From NCBI RefSeq assembly GCF_040253635.1, contig NZ_JBEJGX010000003.1, forward strand, positions 9,052,767 through 9,116,766: DNA of 64,000 nt. The letters are read 5' to 3'. This document shows positions 39,536 to 48,892 of the stretch, piece after piece. Made by a program: the position numbers and the translations under genes. The stretch comes from Streptomyces sp. Edi2. Its GTDB lineage: Bacteria > Actinomycetota > Actinomycetes > Streptomycetales > Streptomycetaceae. Numbering within the stretch: the stretch's first letter is position 1; each line of letters begins with the position of its first letter. The notes below the pieces were generated by a model. That model was not told the DNA's origin. It did not search any database and saw only the letters and a program-made list of their open reading frames with translations.

Positions 39536-39710
39536 CGGCCGGCCCGGCGCGCGCCGTTCGGCGCCCGAAGCTGAAGGAACCTTCGGCACGGACAGGCGCC
39601 CTGACGACTCCCGATGACGCAAGGTCGCCGGGTTTCGTCCCTATCCGCGGGCTGCGCCCCCGCTCGTGGTCGGTGGACCGTTCCGTCAGGTGGAGAGCGG
39701 GGCACGATCG

Positions 39711-40805
39711 TCAGTTCTCGGTGTCGAGGTGGATGTGCTTGATGTCTTCGTCCAGGAAGGTGGCCAGGTCCTGGGCTTCGACGTGGACGGTTTCTTGTTC
39801 CAGGGGGGTGAGGGGGCGAAGTGGGGTGATGTCGAGGTGTTCGTTGTGCACGGTCCAGGTGGCGGCGACGTGTCCGTCGACGAGGACGGCGCGTTGGCCT
39901 GCGACGGAGAGGCCGAGGTGGGCGTCGTCGATGATGCGGCTGCGGTCGTGGTAGCCGAGGATCGCGTTGTCGAATGCCGGTAGGAACCGCACGGGTGCGG
40001 GGGTGTCCGGGTGTGGGCGCGGTGCATCGGGCAGGTCGAGAAGCTCACGGCCGCGTGCGTCGCGGAAGGTGACGAGTTCTTCGCGGAGGGCTTTGACGGC
40101 GGCGGGCAGTCCGGCGAGGCCGCACCAGGAGCGGATGTCGGTGGTGGTGGCGGGCCCGTAGGCGGCGAGGTAGCGCCGTACAAGCTGCTGCCCGGTCGGG
40201 TCGGTCTCGTCAGGGAAGAGTGGGTCGATGTCGCGCCCGAGCCAGGTGCCCAAGGGGAGGTTGCGTACGCCCGCGGCCTGGTGCCACAGGCCACGGGGCG
40301 GAAGTTGGGCCATGGGGATGAGCGCTGCGACCAGCAGCTCGCCCAGAACCCGGCGTGGTGGGCCGGGCCAGCGGCCTTCGAGGGCTTGCACGAGCTCACT
40401 CATGGTGCGGGGCTGCTGGTCGGCCATGACTGCTTGGCCTGCGGCGGCGACCTCGTCGACGTCGATGCCGGCCAGTTCACGCCGGTAGGTGCCCAGGACC
40501 CGCCCGCGCAGCATGGTGTCGTGGCGGGCTCGCCAGGCGAGCGCGTCGTCGGCGGTGACGAGGTGGATGGTGCGGCGCATCAGGTGCGTGCGCACCACGG
40601 TGCGGCCGGTCAGGGCATCGTCCAGGTCCGTGTGCCGGAAGCCGGCCAGGCGGGCGAAGAGGCCGGTGAACGGTTCCTGGGGCTCTTGCGCCTGGAGGCC
40701 GCACAGGTGGGCCACCGCCTGGGGCACGGTGGTGTCGCTGCGGGTGAGCAGGTGCTGGCGGGCGAGGGTGGCGCGGTTGAGGGCCCGGGTGTCGAGGACG
40801 GTCAT
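39711..40805 (-). CDS. winged-helix DNA-binding domain protein (HTH_42 family)
   Basis: A 364-residue protein of the HTH_42/AlkX-like family: start R-A-L-N-R-A-T-L-A-R-Q-H-L-L, G-L-Q-A-Q-E-P-Q-E-P-F near residue 36, R-T-H-L-M-R-R-T-I-H-L in the middle and F-L-P-A-F-D-N-A-I-L-G-Y-H-D-R near the end. Relatives include DNA glycosylases that unhook interstrand crosslinks (AlkX/AlzD type), so self-protection against a DNA-damaging metabolite is conceivable. It follows the aldo-keto reductase gene by 7 bp. Confidence 0.85.
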   Translation of the reverse strand: MTVLDTRALNRATLARQHLLTRSDTTVPQAVAHLCGLQAQEPQEPFTGLFARLAGFRHTDLDDALTGRTVVRTHLMRRTIHLVTADDALAWRARHDTMLRGRVLGTYRRELAGIDVDEVAAAGQAVMADQQPRTMSELVQALEGRWPGPPRRVLGELLVAALIPMAQLPPRGLWHQAAGVRNLPLGTWLGRDIDPLFPDETDPTGQQLVRRYLAAYGPATTTDIRSWCGLAGLPAAVKALREELVTFRDARGRELLDLPDAPRPHPDTPAPVRFLPAFDNAILGYHDRSRIIDDAHLGLSVAGQRAVLVDGHVAATWTVHNEHLDITPLRPLTPLEQETVHVEAQDLATFLDEDIKHIHLDTEN

Positions 40806-40812
40806 GGTGTTC

Positions 40813-41844
40813 TCAGGCTGCGGCTCGCTCGTGGGGCGGGAGTCGGCGTAGGTCGGTGCGGGTGAGGGCGGCGGGTGTGTAGGAGACGTCCAGAGGGCTG
40901 AGATCGGTGCCGGGCGGCACGATGGTGTCGATCGTGTCGAGGAGGCTGTCGCTGAGGGTGAGGCCGGCGCCGGCGAGCAAGTCGTCGAGCTGGTCCATGG
41001 TGCGTGGACCGATGATGGCGGAGGTGACGTCGGGGTGGCTGGTGGCGAAGGCCATGGCCAGGTGGGTGAGGGGGTGGCCGGCTTCGTCGGCGAGGGTGAG
41101 CAGCTGCTCGACCGCGTCGAGCTTGCGTTCATCGGTGAGGTGTTGGGGGACCCATCGCATGCGCTCGTTGTCGGGCCGCGGGCTGTTCTTGCGGTAGCGG
41201 CCGGTGAGCAGGCCCATGGCCAGCGGGCTCCACACCAGCACGCCCATGCCGTGGCGGCGGCAGGTGGGCAGGACCTCGCGTTCGATGCCGCGGTTGAGGA
41301 TGGAGTAGGTGGGCTGCTCGGTTCGCAGGCGGTGCAGGCCGCGCTGCTGGGACACCCACTGGGCTTCGACGATGTCCGAGGCCGGCAGGTTGGAGGAGCC
41401 GATCGCACGGACCTTGCCGGCTCGTAGGAGGTCGGTGAGCGCGGAAAGGGTCTCCTCGATGTCGGTGTGCGGGTCGGGGTGGTGGATCTGGTAGAGGTCG
41501 ATGTAGTCGGTCTGCAGCCGCTTCAGCGATCCCTCGACCGCCTGGCTGAGCCAGCGCCGGGAACTGCCGCTGCGGTTGGGGCCCTCGCCCATCGGTCCGT
41601 TGAACTTGGTTGCCAGCACGACCTCGTCGCGGCGTCCTTTGAGGGCCTTGCCGACGATCTCCTCGGTTTCGCTGTGGCCGTAGACGTCGGCGGTGTCGAC
41701 GAAGTTGATGCCCGCATCGAGCGCCCGGTGGATCATGCGCGCGCAGTCGTCGTGATCAGGGTTGCCTGCCGGGCCGAACATCATGGTGCCCAGGCAGTAG
41801 GCGCTGACTTCGATGCCGGTCCGTCCCAAGTGCCGCATCCGCAT
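40813..41844 (-). CDS. aldo/keto reductase
   Basis: A 343-residue AKR barrel: G-T-M-M-F-G, catalytic D and Y in F-V-D-T-A-D-V-Y-G-H-S-E-T-E-E, K in L-A-T-K-F-N-G, and H in I-H-H-P-D. It reduces carbonyls with NADPH. ATG 41844 follows GGAAGG. It is the first gene of a pair with the HTH_42 gene and lies downstream of the VOC gene on the same strand, about 100 bp away. Confidence 0.92.
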   Translation of the reverse strand: MRMRHLGRTGIEVSAYCLGTMMFGPAGNPDHDDCARMIHRALDAGINFVDTADVYGHSETEEIVGKALKGRRDEVVLATKFNGPMGEGPNRSGSSRRWLSQAVEGSLKRLQTDYIDLYQIHHPDPHTDIEETLSALTDLLRAGKVRAIGSSNLPASDIVEAQWVSQQRGLHRLRTEQPTYSILNRGIEREVLPTCRRHGMGVLVWSPLAMGLLTGRYRKNSPRPDNERMRWVPQHLTDERKLDAVEQLLTLADEAGHPLTHLAMAFATSHPDVTSAIIGPRTMDQLDDLLAGAGLTLSDSLLDTIDTIVPPGTDLSPLDVSYTPAALTRTDLRRLPPHERAAA

Positions 41845-41942
41845 GCGGGTGCTTCCTTCCGCTTCTCTAGAGGTTCGGTGACGGGGTGTCCGGGCCGCGC
41901 ACGGTGGCGGCCCGGACACGTTGTCGAGCCTGACCGGTGGGG

Positions 41943-42365
41943 TCAGCCGTGGTACGGGGCGGTGACGTCCAGGACCCAGGTGACGCCGAACCGATCGGTG
42001 AGCATGCCGTACAGCGGTGCCCACTGCGCGGGCTCCAGCGGGCGCACGACGGTCGAGCCCTCGGCGAGCTTGGCCCACAGGGCGCTGATCTCCTGGGTGT
42101 CGTCACCGCGCACGGAGACGAAGAACCGGTTCTCGCCCTGGCTCCAGGGCAGCTGCGAGGGCACGTCGTAGGCCATGACATGGAAGCCGTTGTCGCCGAC
42201 CACCTCGCCCCACATCACCCAGTCGGCCTCGTTCTCGCTGTGTACGTTGCCGGCGTCCTTGTAGGTGACGGCAACGGTGCGTCCGCCGAAGACGGACCGG
42301 TAGAAGTCCAGCGCCTCACGTGCGGCGCCCCGGAAGTTCAGGTGAGTGGTGGTTGCGATGGACAT
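41943..42365 (-). CDS. VOC/PhnB-like protein
   Basis: A 140-residue vicinal-oxygen-chelate fold protein of the PhnB/3-demethylubiquinone-like type: H-L-N-F-R-G-A-A-R-E-A-L-D-F-Y at the start and F-G-V-T-W-V-L-D-V at the end. ATG 42365 follows AAGGA. It diverges from a WYL regulator with a shared operator-like palindrome between them, so it is the likely target. Confidence 0.9.
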   Translation of the reverse strand: MSIATTTHLNFRGAAREALDFYRSVFGGRTVAVTYKDAGNVHSENEADWVMWGEVVGDNGFHVMAYDVPSQLPWSQGENRFFVSVRGDDTQEISALWAKLAEGSTVVRPLEPAQWAPLYGMLTDRFGVTWVLDVTAPYHG

Positions 42366-42479
42366 GGCTGTTCCTTGCCTCGATGTGCCGGATACGCGCC
42401 GCCGGCGATCCGAGCCGGGCGGCGGTGGCCGTGAGAGGTGCCTCCCGAACGGCTCGTATGCCACGATCACAGCGGTAGA

Positions 42480-42494
42480 GGACAGGTTGTGTCC
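42480..42494. promoter_or_regulatory. palindrome GGACAGGTTGTGTCC, candidate WYL operator
   Basis: Five-base arms GGACA/TGTCC, 24 bp upstream of the WYL start. Its core GACAGGTT(G/C)TGTC recurs at 59623-59635 upstream of another WYL/VOC pair. Confidence 0.65.
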
Positions 42495-42518
42495 GGTACT
42501 GCGCGCAGAATGGAGGAC

Positions 42519-43547
42519 ATGCAGAAGACGTCCTCCCGGCTGCTCGCGCTGCTCTCGCTGCTCCAGGCCCGCCGTGACTGGCCCGGCGAGGACCTTGCCG
42601 AGCGTCTGGGCATCACCACGCGCACCGTGCGCCGTGACATCGACCGCCTGCGCGAACTCGGCTATCCGGTCAAGACCGTCAAAGGACCCGCCGGCGGATA
42701 CCGCCTGCAGGCCGGCACGCACCTGCCACCCCTGCTGTTCGACGACGACCAAGCCGTCGCCCTGGCCGTCGCGCTGCAGACCGCAGCCACCGGCACCACC
42801 CTCGCCGAAGACGCCGCCCGCGCACTGGCCACCCTCCGCCAGGTCATGCCGCCTCGCCTGCGCCACCGCATGGACCTGCTGCGCATCACCACCGTCCAGC
42901 CGCCCACGGCCCGCAACACTCCCCAGGCCGGCGCCGAGGTCCTGATGGACCTGAGCCGCGCCATCCATGCCCGCGAGGAACTGCGCTTCGACTACGCCCC
43001 AAACGGCTACGCCCCAAGCGACTACGCCCCAGGCACGAGCACCTCGGCCGATGGCCCTCGCCGGGTGCAACCCCACCACCTGATCACCTGGCATCAGCGC
43101 TGGTACCTCGTGGCCTGGGACCTCCATCGCGAGGACTGGCGTACCTTCCGCGTCGACCGCATCCGGCCCCGCACACCCACCGGCCCCCGCTTCACCCCTC
43201 GTGAACTTCCCGGCGGCGACGTCTCCGCCTTCATCACCAGCCGGTTCCGCGGCAAAGACGGCACCACCACCGACTGGCCCTGCCAAGGCGAAGTCATCCT
43301 CCGCCTCCCGGCCGCCGACGTCGCGCCCTTCGCCCAGGACGGAGTCGTCGAGGAACTCGGCTCCCACCACTGCCGACTCACCCTCGGCTCCTGGTCATGG
43401 ACCGGACTCGCCGCCGCCATCGGACGCTTCGACACCGATATCGAAGTCATCGGCCCACCCCAACTGGCCACCGCATTCCGGGACCTCGCCGCCCGCTACG
43501 CCCACGCCGCAGGCACCACAAGACCGGAGACCGGCCCGGCGCGGTGA
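42519..43547 (+). CDS. WYL domain transcriptional regulator
   Basis: A 342-residue DeoR-like regulator: N-terminal helix-turn-helix S-R-L-L-A-L-L-S-L-L-Q then E-D-L-A-E-R-L-G-I-T-T-R-T-V-R-R-D, and a WYL domain with R-W-Y-L-V-A-W-D-L-H and F-R-V-D-R-I. ATG 42519 has GGAGG just upstream (spacing is short); an alternative ATG is at 42510. It probably controls itself and the divergent VOC gene. Confidence 0.9.
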   Translation: MQKTSSRLLALLSLLQARRDWPGEDLAERLGITTRTVRRDIDRLRELGYPVKTVKGPAGGYRLQAGTHLPPLLFDDDQAVALAVALQTAATGTTLAEDAARALATLRQVMPPRLRHRMDLLRITTVQPPTARNTPQAGAEVLMDLSRAIHAREELRFDYAPNGYAPSDYAPGTSTSADGPRRVQPHHLITWHQRWYLVAWDLHREDWRTFRVDRIRPRTPTGPRFTPRELPGGDVSAFITSRFRGKDGTTTDWPCQGEVILRLPAADVAPFAQDGVVEELGSHHCRLTLGSWSWTGLAAAIGRFDTDIEVIGPPQLATAFRDLAARYAHAAGTTRPETGPAR

Positions 43548-43670
43548 GAACGGAACTCACCGCGACGCTCAAGTCTCCCGAACCTCCGAGGCCGGCCGGA
43601 CTGACCCGCCCCCGGCCCTCATTGGATGTTGTTGCCTCGCGACGGCCTGACCTCGGAGATGCGAAGCCGG

Positions 43671-43857
43671 GTGAGACGCCGAAGCCCGGTCGTCTCACGT
43701 GATGTTGTCGGTCAGCCGCGTTTTCGAAGCCGGTGACTGCCTACGGCAATGCCCTGCCCCGGACTGTCTCACCTGCCTTGTTCCTGACGTGCGAGCCGGG
43801 TCTCTGAAGTGCGCACCGGGCAAGGTCAGGTGAGACGGAGGCAAGGTCTCGTGAGAC
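43671..43857. repeat. five GTGAGAC words in both orientations
   Basis: GTGAGAC occurs at 43671, 43830 and 43851 and its complement GTCTCAC at 43692 and 43766. The cluster directly precedes resolvase and Tn3 transposase scars, where a resolution site would lie. Confidence 0.55.
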
Positions 43858-43867
43858 GGGACAGAAG

Positions 43868-43987
43868 GGCTCGACGCGACGGCCGGCAAGGGCAAGCACG
43901 GCGGGCGGCGGCCCGCCATCACCGAGGACATGCTGCACACCGTGCTCCGGCGCCGCGCGAACCGCGAGCCGGTCGAGCCGATCCAGC
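43868..43987 (+). pseudogene. serine recombinase (resolvase) C-terminal remnant
   Basis: The plus strand reads A-G-K-G-K-H-G-G-R-R-P-A-I-T-E-D-M-L and V-L-R-R-R-A-N-R-E-P-V-E-P-I-Q, the C-terminal DNA-binding part of Streptomyces serine recombinases. It has no catalytic domain and breaks off into the transposase scar. Confidence 0.6.
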
Positions 43988-43999
43988 GCTGTTCCACAC

Positions 44000-44137
44000 G
44001 AGGACGGCGCCCACCTCTCCCCGTTCGTGCGGCATCACATCACCGTGCACGGCCACGGCCGGTAGTCCTTCCAGCTCCCTGACCTGCCTGGTTGCCTGCG
44101 GCCCTGGTGGGATCCGGACGCCGACGACGATCAGTAA
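44000..44137 (+). pseudogene. Tn3-type transposase C-terminal remnant
   Basis: One frame reads A-H-L-S-P-F-V-R-H-H-I-T-V-H-G-H-G-R, then TAG at 44063-44065, then S-F-Q-L-P-D-L-P-G and an acidic end with TAA at 44135. That matches the tail of Tn3-family transposases with the expected Tyr codon changed to a stop. The next 260 bp to the TetR gene show no gene. Confidence 0.55.
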
Positions 44138-44399
44138 GCCGGTCGGCGCCGGCGCGTTGGTGCAGAGGGTCAAGGCACGAGCGGGCTGGTCCGCGGCCGG
44201 CGGCACGAGCAGGCTCGTCGGTCCCGGCACTCATGCTGATCGCAAGGCCGGGCGCCGCACCTATCCCCTAGACCGGTGTTCCGGCGAACGCCATGCCGGC
44301 CGGTGGACGGCCCGAGTGCCAAGACGGCGTAGGTTGCCCTTGCACCGGCCGTCACCTCTCGTGCTGTTGGCGTCGTCGGGACGGCGGCAGACGCCCTGG

Positions 44400-45056
44400 T
44401 CACGATCCCGGTCGGCCGGCTGGGCAGAGAGTCTGGTCGATCGCGTCCCGTGTCCTCTCGCGCGATTCCGGCGCGGTGGTGAGCAGAGCATGCATGATCA
44501 TTCCCTCGAGCAGGGCGTCCAGGCGGGCGGCGCTGTCCGGGCTGGTGAAGCGGGCCAGAACGGTGCGGCTGCCCTCTGTCCATTCCTGCGTCAGGGCTCG
44601 CAGTCCGGGGTTGCGGAGCGCCGCCAGGTGCAACTCGAAGCCGAGGACCGCACTGCGGTGCCTGGCAGGGCCTCCGTGGACGAGATCGACCAGGGTGTCA
44701 ACGAATTGCTCGTGCGTTTCGACATCGTCGAAACGGTTCTCGAACACCGCGGACTGCAGCTCGACATGCCGGGTGAATGCCTGCATCCGGAGATCGGTCA
44801 AGCTGGCGAAGTGATAGGTGACCGACCCGAGCGGCACGCCCGCCCGGGCGGCGATGTGCCGATGCGTCGTCCCGGCCACCCCGAGATCAGCAATGACGTC
44901 GAGGGTGGCGTCCAGGATGTGCGTCTTGCGGCCGGGGTCATTGCGACGGGCCCGCCGTCCGCCGCCTGATCCAGCGGATGCCTGACGCTCACCGTCGCCT
45001 GTTTCCTTGGCTGTTGCAGCTGCAGGAGGTTCCGACGGCGGTTCGATGTGCGGCAT
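44400..45056 (-). CDS. TetR family regulator
   Basis: About 218 residues: an Arg/Gly-rich N-terminal arm, then the helix-turn-helix I-L-D-A-T-L-D-V-I-A-D-L-G-V and I-A-A-R-A-G-V-P-L-G-S-V-T-Y-H-F, and a ligand domain. ATG 45056 is chosen over the next upstream codon. Two GTACAAG direct repeats at 45066 and 45087 lie just upstream and may be its operator. It follows the decayed peptide synthetase gene. Confidence 0.85.
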   Translation of the reverse strand: MPHIEPPSEPPAAATAKETGDGERQASAGSGGGRRARRNDPGRKTHILDATLDVIADLGVAGTTHRHIAARAGVPLGSVTYHFASLTDLRMQAFTRHVELQSAVFENRFDDVETHEQFVDTLVDLVHGGPARHRSAVLGFELHLAALRNPGLRALTQEWTEGSRTVLARFTSPDSAARLDALLEGMIMHALLTTAPESRERTRDAIDQTLCPAGRPGS

Positions 45057-45324
45057 GCGTGAAACGTACAAGCCTTAAGAACAGATGTACAAGTCTCACG
45101 TCCACATCGGTGGCCGCCACACGATCCGGGGTCCGGCAGCGGCCGCGCCCCGGATCGGCGCCTGGCACACGGCGTGAGCAGGCCGGTGGATGCCGGGCAC
45201 CGTGGAGCGTCCGCCCCGCGAGCGATCGCGGGGCGGACGGTGACGTCCTCAGGTTCGGGGCCGGATACCTCCCGCTCGCTCGCCGTCCGGGGCCAGGCAC
45301 CGGACGGGCGCTCCGTACCCGTGG

Positions 45325-47985
45325 TCAGGCACCCGTCGGTCCCTCCGCGTCCCTGGGCAGACACCCGTCGATCGTCCTCGCCAGCCGGGCGAGGGCGGGG
45401 TGGCGCAGCATGCTGTGGTGGGTGCCTTCCACCGGGTGGACGGTGGGCTCTGCGGTGGTGAACGGACGCCATCCGGACAGGCGTTGGCGCGCCTCGGTGG
45501 CGTCGCCGGCGACCAGCAGGGTCAGCGGGCCGTCGTAGCGGGACGGCCCCCAGACGGCGGCCCCGGAGACCATGGCGCAGAAGACCGCCATGCGTGCGGC
45601 GACCTGCTCCATGACCTCGTCGGGCACCAGGCCGGCTTCCCGGATCGCCGCGAGCACTGCCTCCGTGCGGGCCTGTGGGGCCAGCGGCTCCAACTGCCCG
45701 GCATCGAGTGGCGGCATCGGCCGGCCGGCCATGCCTGCCAGGTCGCGGAGGAACAGCCACAGCAGCAGCGCGTGCTGCGGCGGTTCGTCCAGCCTCGGGG
45801 GCACCGCCGGATCGAGCAGCACGAGGGCATCGACCTGCTCGCCCCGTGCCCGCAGTTGAGCCGCCATTTCGAAGGCGACGGCACCGCCCGTCGACCAGCC
45901 GCCGAGCAGATGGGGACGGTGCGGTTGCCGTGTCCGTACCTGGGCCAGGTAGTGGGCCGCCAGGGCGGGTACCGAGGCCAGCTCCGGGCCGTCGGGCCGC
46001 AGGCCCTCCGCGTCCAAGCCGAAGAACGGCCGGCGGTGGGGGAGCGCGGCGGCCAGTGCCGCATACGGGGCGGCCGAGCCGTCGCTGGCGTGCACACAGA
46101 AGAACGGTGTGCCGCCGCCCTCCTGACTCAGTGCCACCAGCGCCGCTGGTGCGGCCATGGAGGTGCCGGCCGGTGCGGCAACGGGCCGGGACGGATCCGC
46201 CTCGGCCAGGGCCCGCGCCAGGGCCCGGATGGTGCGGTGCGCATAGATCAGCCGGGGGGTCAGCGCCATCGCGTCCCGCCGGGCCCTGGCCACCAGCTGC
46301 AGCGCGACGATGGAGTCACCACCGAGGTCGAAGAAGTCGTCCTCCACGCCGAGGTCCGGGGGTGTCGAGCACTTCGGACCACAGCGCCCTCAGCAGGTGT
46401 TCGGGCTCCGTTTCCGCGGCGACCGGAGCGGGGCGAGGACGGCTGGGGAGTTCTCCCGCGCGCAGGGCCAGCAGGTCGGTCTTTCCGCTGGCGGTGCGGG
46501 GCAGTGCGGGGTGGACCACCGCTTGGGCCGGGCGCAGGGCGTCGGGCAGACCGTCCAGGCTCGCGAGCGTCTCCTGCGCCGTGACCGGCACACCGGGCTT
46601 CGCCACGATGTGGGCCACCAGACGGAGACCACCACGGTCGGCCCGGTGGGCGACGACCGCCGCCTCCGCGACCAGCCCGCCGGCGTACAGCGCGGCCTCG
46701 ATCTCGCCGAGTTCCACCCGGACGCCGTTGACCTGCACCTGGTGGTCGGCACGGCCGAGGAATTCCCATGAACCGTCGGCCAGCAGCCGGGCCAGGTCCC
46801 CGGTCCGGTACATACGGGTGCCGGGGACCGCTGCACAGGGGTTGGGCAAAAACGCCTCGGCGGTGCGGCGCGGGCTGCCGTGGTAGCCGCGGGCGGGCGC
46901 TTCGCCACCGATGAACAGCTCACCGATACAGCCGGGCGGCACCGGCAGGAGGTTCTCACCGAGCAAGTGGACCGAGACATTGTCGATCGGGCGGCCGATC
47001 GGCACGGTGGCCGTCACCCCGGCGGCCGGAGCCTTTCCAGCTGTCCCGGCGCGATGGAAGGTGGCGTCGATCGCCGCCTCCGCGGGGCCGTACTGGTGGA
47101 TCACCTCACACCCCAGAACCCGCCGGAACTCCTCCAGGAGCGCGGTGGGAAACGCCTCACCCCCGACCAGGAGGAGCCTGAGACGGTCGCAGCCGGCCAG
47201 CGCGGGGTCGCCGACCAGCCCGCTGAGCAAGGACGGCACCAGGTGGGCCACCGTCGTACCGGTGCTCCGCAGCAGCTCGCCGAGGCCGGTACTGCTCTCC
47301 GTCAGCTCCGGCGCCGACACCAGGCAGGCTCCGGCCAGCAGCGGCGCGAAGAGCTCCCAGATCGCGAAGTCGAACACCGGCGCCGCCAGCGCCAGCACAC
47401 GGCCCTCCTCGTGCAGCGGATAGGCCCGCTGCGACCAGCCGAGGCGGTTGGCCAGCGCCCGGTGCGACACCGCGACCGGCTTGGGACGACCGGTGCTGCC
47501 CGAGGTGAACACCAGGTAGGCGAGGTGTTCGGGGTGCGGCTCGGCGTCCGGCTGCGGCGCGGCCGAGGTGCGCAGCCACTCCGGGGTGCGGCACGGCACG
47601 CCGGGTGGCAGCGCGGCCGTGATCCGGTCGGGTGCGGCGGCGATGACCAGGCCTGCCCGTGCGTCGAGGAGCATGCCCCGTAGCCGTGCCGGTTCCTGAC
47701 CCGGATCGCAGACCACGAAGGGCACACCGGACAGCAGACAGCCGACGGCGGCCGTGACCAGGTCGATGCCGCGTGGCAGCAGCAGTGTCACGGTCGGCTC
47801 GGCTCCGGCGTCCGCGGCTGCGAGATGTGCTCGGGCCGCCGCTCCGCAGGCCCGTGCCACGGCGGCGAGTTCGCGATAACCGACGGACCGCCCTGCCGCC
47901 TCGACCGCCGTCCGCTCGCCGCTCCGTGCCAGTACGGCGGCGAGCTGCGGTACCAGGGTGGCCGTCGGCCGCCGTACCGAGGGGC
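45325..47985 (-). pseudogene. non-ribosomal peptide synthetase module A-PCP-TE, truncated and frameshifted
   Basis: Minus-strand adenylation domain: A3 V-F-T-S-G-S-T-G-R-P-K-P, Y-G-P-A-E, A7 Y-R-T-G-D-L, A8 G-R-A-D-H-Q-V-Q-V-N-G, A10 P-R-T-A-S-G-K-T. A carrier domain with L-G-G-D-S-I and a thioesterase with G-G-W-S-T-G-G follow. A five-G run at 46358-46362 shifts frame between V-L-D-T-P and E-D-D-F-F. No ATG or GTG precedes the A domain at the 5' end near 47985, so the start is gone. Hand-aligned pocket residues (D-F-W-H near the start) are loosely threonine-like; uncertain. Confidence 0.85.
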
Positions 47986-47995
47986 CGTGCTCGCC

Positions 47996-48766
47996 GGCGG
48001 CGAGCCGGTCGCCGGAAACGTGCTGTCCTACCTGCTGGCCGCCGCCACCCTGGTCCGGCTCCCGGCCGTGCAGCCCCGGCAGCGGCCCGCCGGAGCCTCC
48101 AAGGCGCCTGCCCTCAAAGACGTTCCGTTCGTCGTGCTGACCGTGCTCAACGGCTTGCTCGCCGTCAACGGGATCGTGCTCACCGTGGCACTGCCCTTGA
48201 TGATCATGTCGGGGCACGGCATCCCCAAGGCACTGGCCGGTCTGTTCGTCACGGCCAACACCGCTCTGGTCGTGATCTTCCAGGTACGCCTGAGCCGCGG
48301 CGCCGACACGGTGGCGGGCGGAGCCCGCGCCCAACGCCGGGCCGGGATCCTGCTCGCGCTGTCGTGCGTCGGCATCGCGGCTGCTGCGGCGGCCGGCTCA
48401 CCGGCTCTCGCCATCACCTTCCTGATCCTGGCCGTCCTGTTGCTGACTGCCGGTGAGCTGCTGCACATGGCAGGAAGCTGGGGAATCTCCTACGGCCTGG
48501 CCCCTGACCACGCACGGGGCGAATACCTCGGCGTCTATGCGCTCGGCATGGCCTTCGCCGAGACGGTCGGCCCGGTCTCCACCGCGTCCCTCGGCGTCGG
48601 CGAAGGTGCCCCGGGCTGGCTCGCCATCGCGGCCGTGTTCCTGGTCTCCGGGCTGGCAGTGGTGCCGGTGGCGAACCGCGCCCTCGCGAAACGGGCGGCG
48701 GCGCAGGCCGAGGACGCGGCACGCGGCTCCCAAAACGCCGTCGCGGCCGCGGGCGGTGCCGAGTGA
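47996..48766 (+). pseudogene. MFS transporter, C-terminal half
   Basis: From about 48015 the plus strand reads N-V-L-S-Y-L-L-A-A-A-T-L-V-R-L-P, the usual sixth helix of a drug-efflux MFS protein, then six further helices (for example L-A-V-N-G-I-V-L-T-V-A-L-P-L). The first five helices are missing: the upstream frame overlaps the NRPS adenylation gene and is not hydrophobic. So two divergent genes lost their 5' ends at one joint near 47990. It ends with GTGA overlap into the peptidase gene. Confidence 0.75.
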
Positions 48767-48892
48767 CCTGGCGCGCGCTGCGACGGTTGCTCCCTCGCTG
48801 GTCGGAGCTCCGCTGCGCAATCATCGACACCGTCAGCGAACTCACCGTGCACCCCCCCGTACTCCCCACAGCTCGCCGACGCGCTGGCCACC

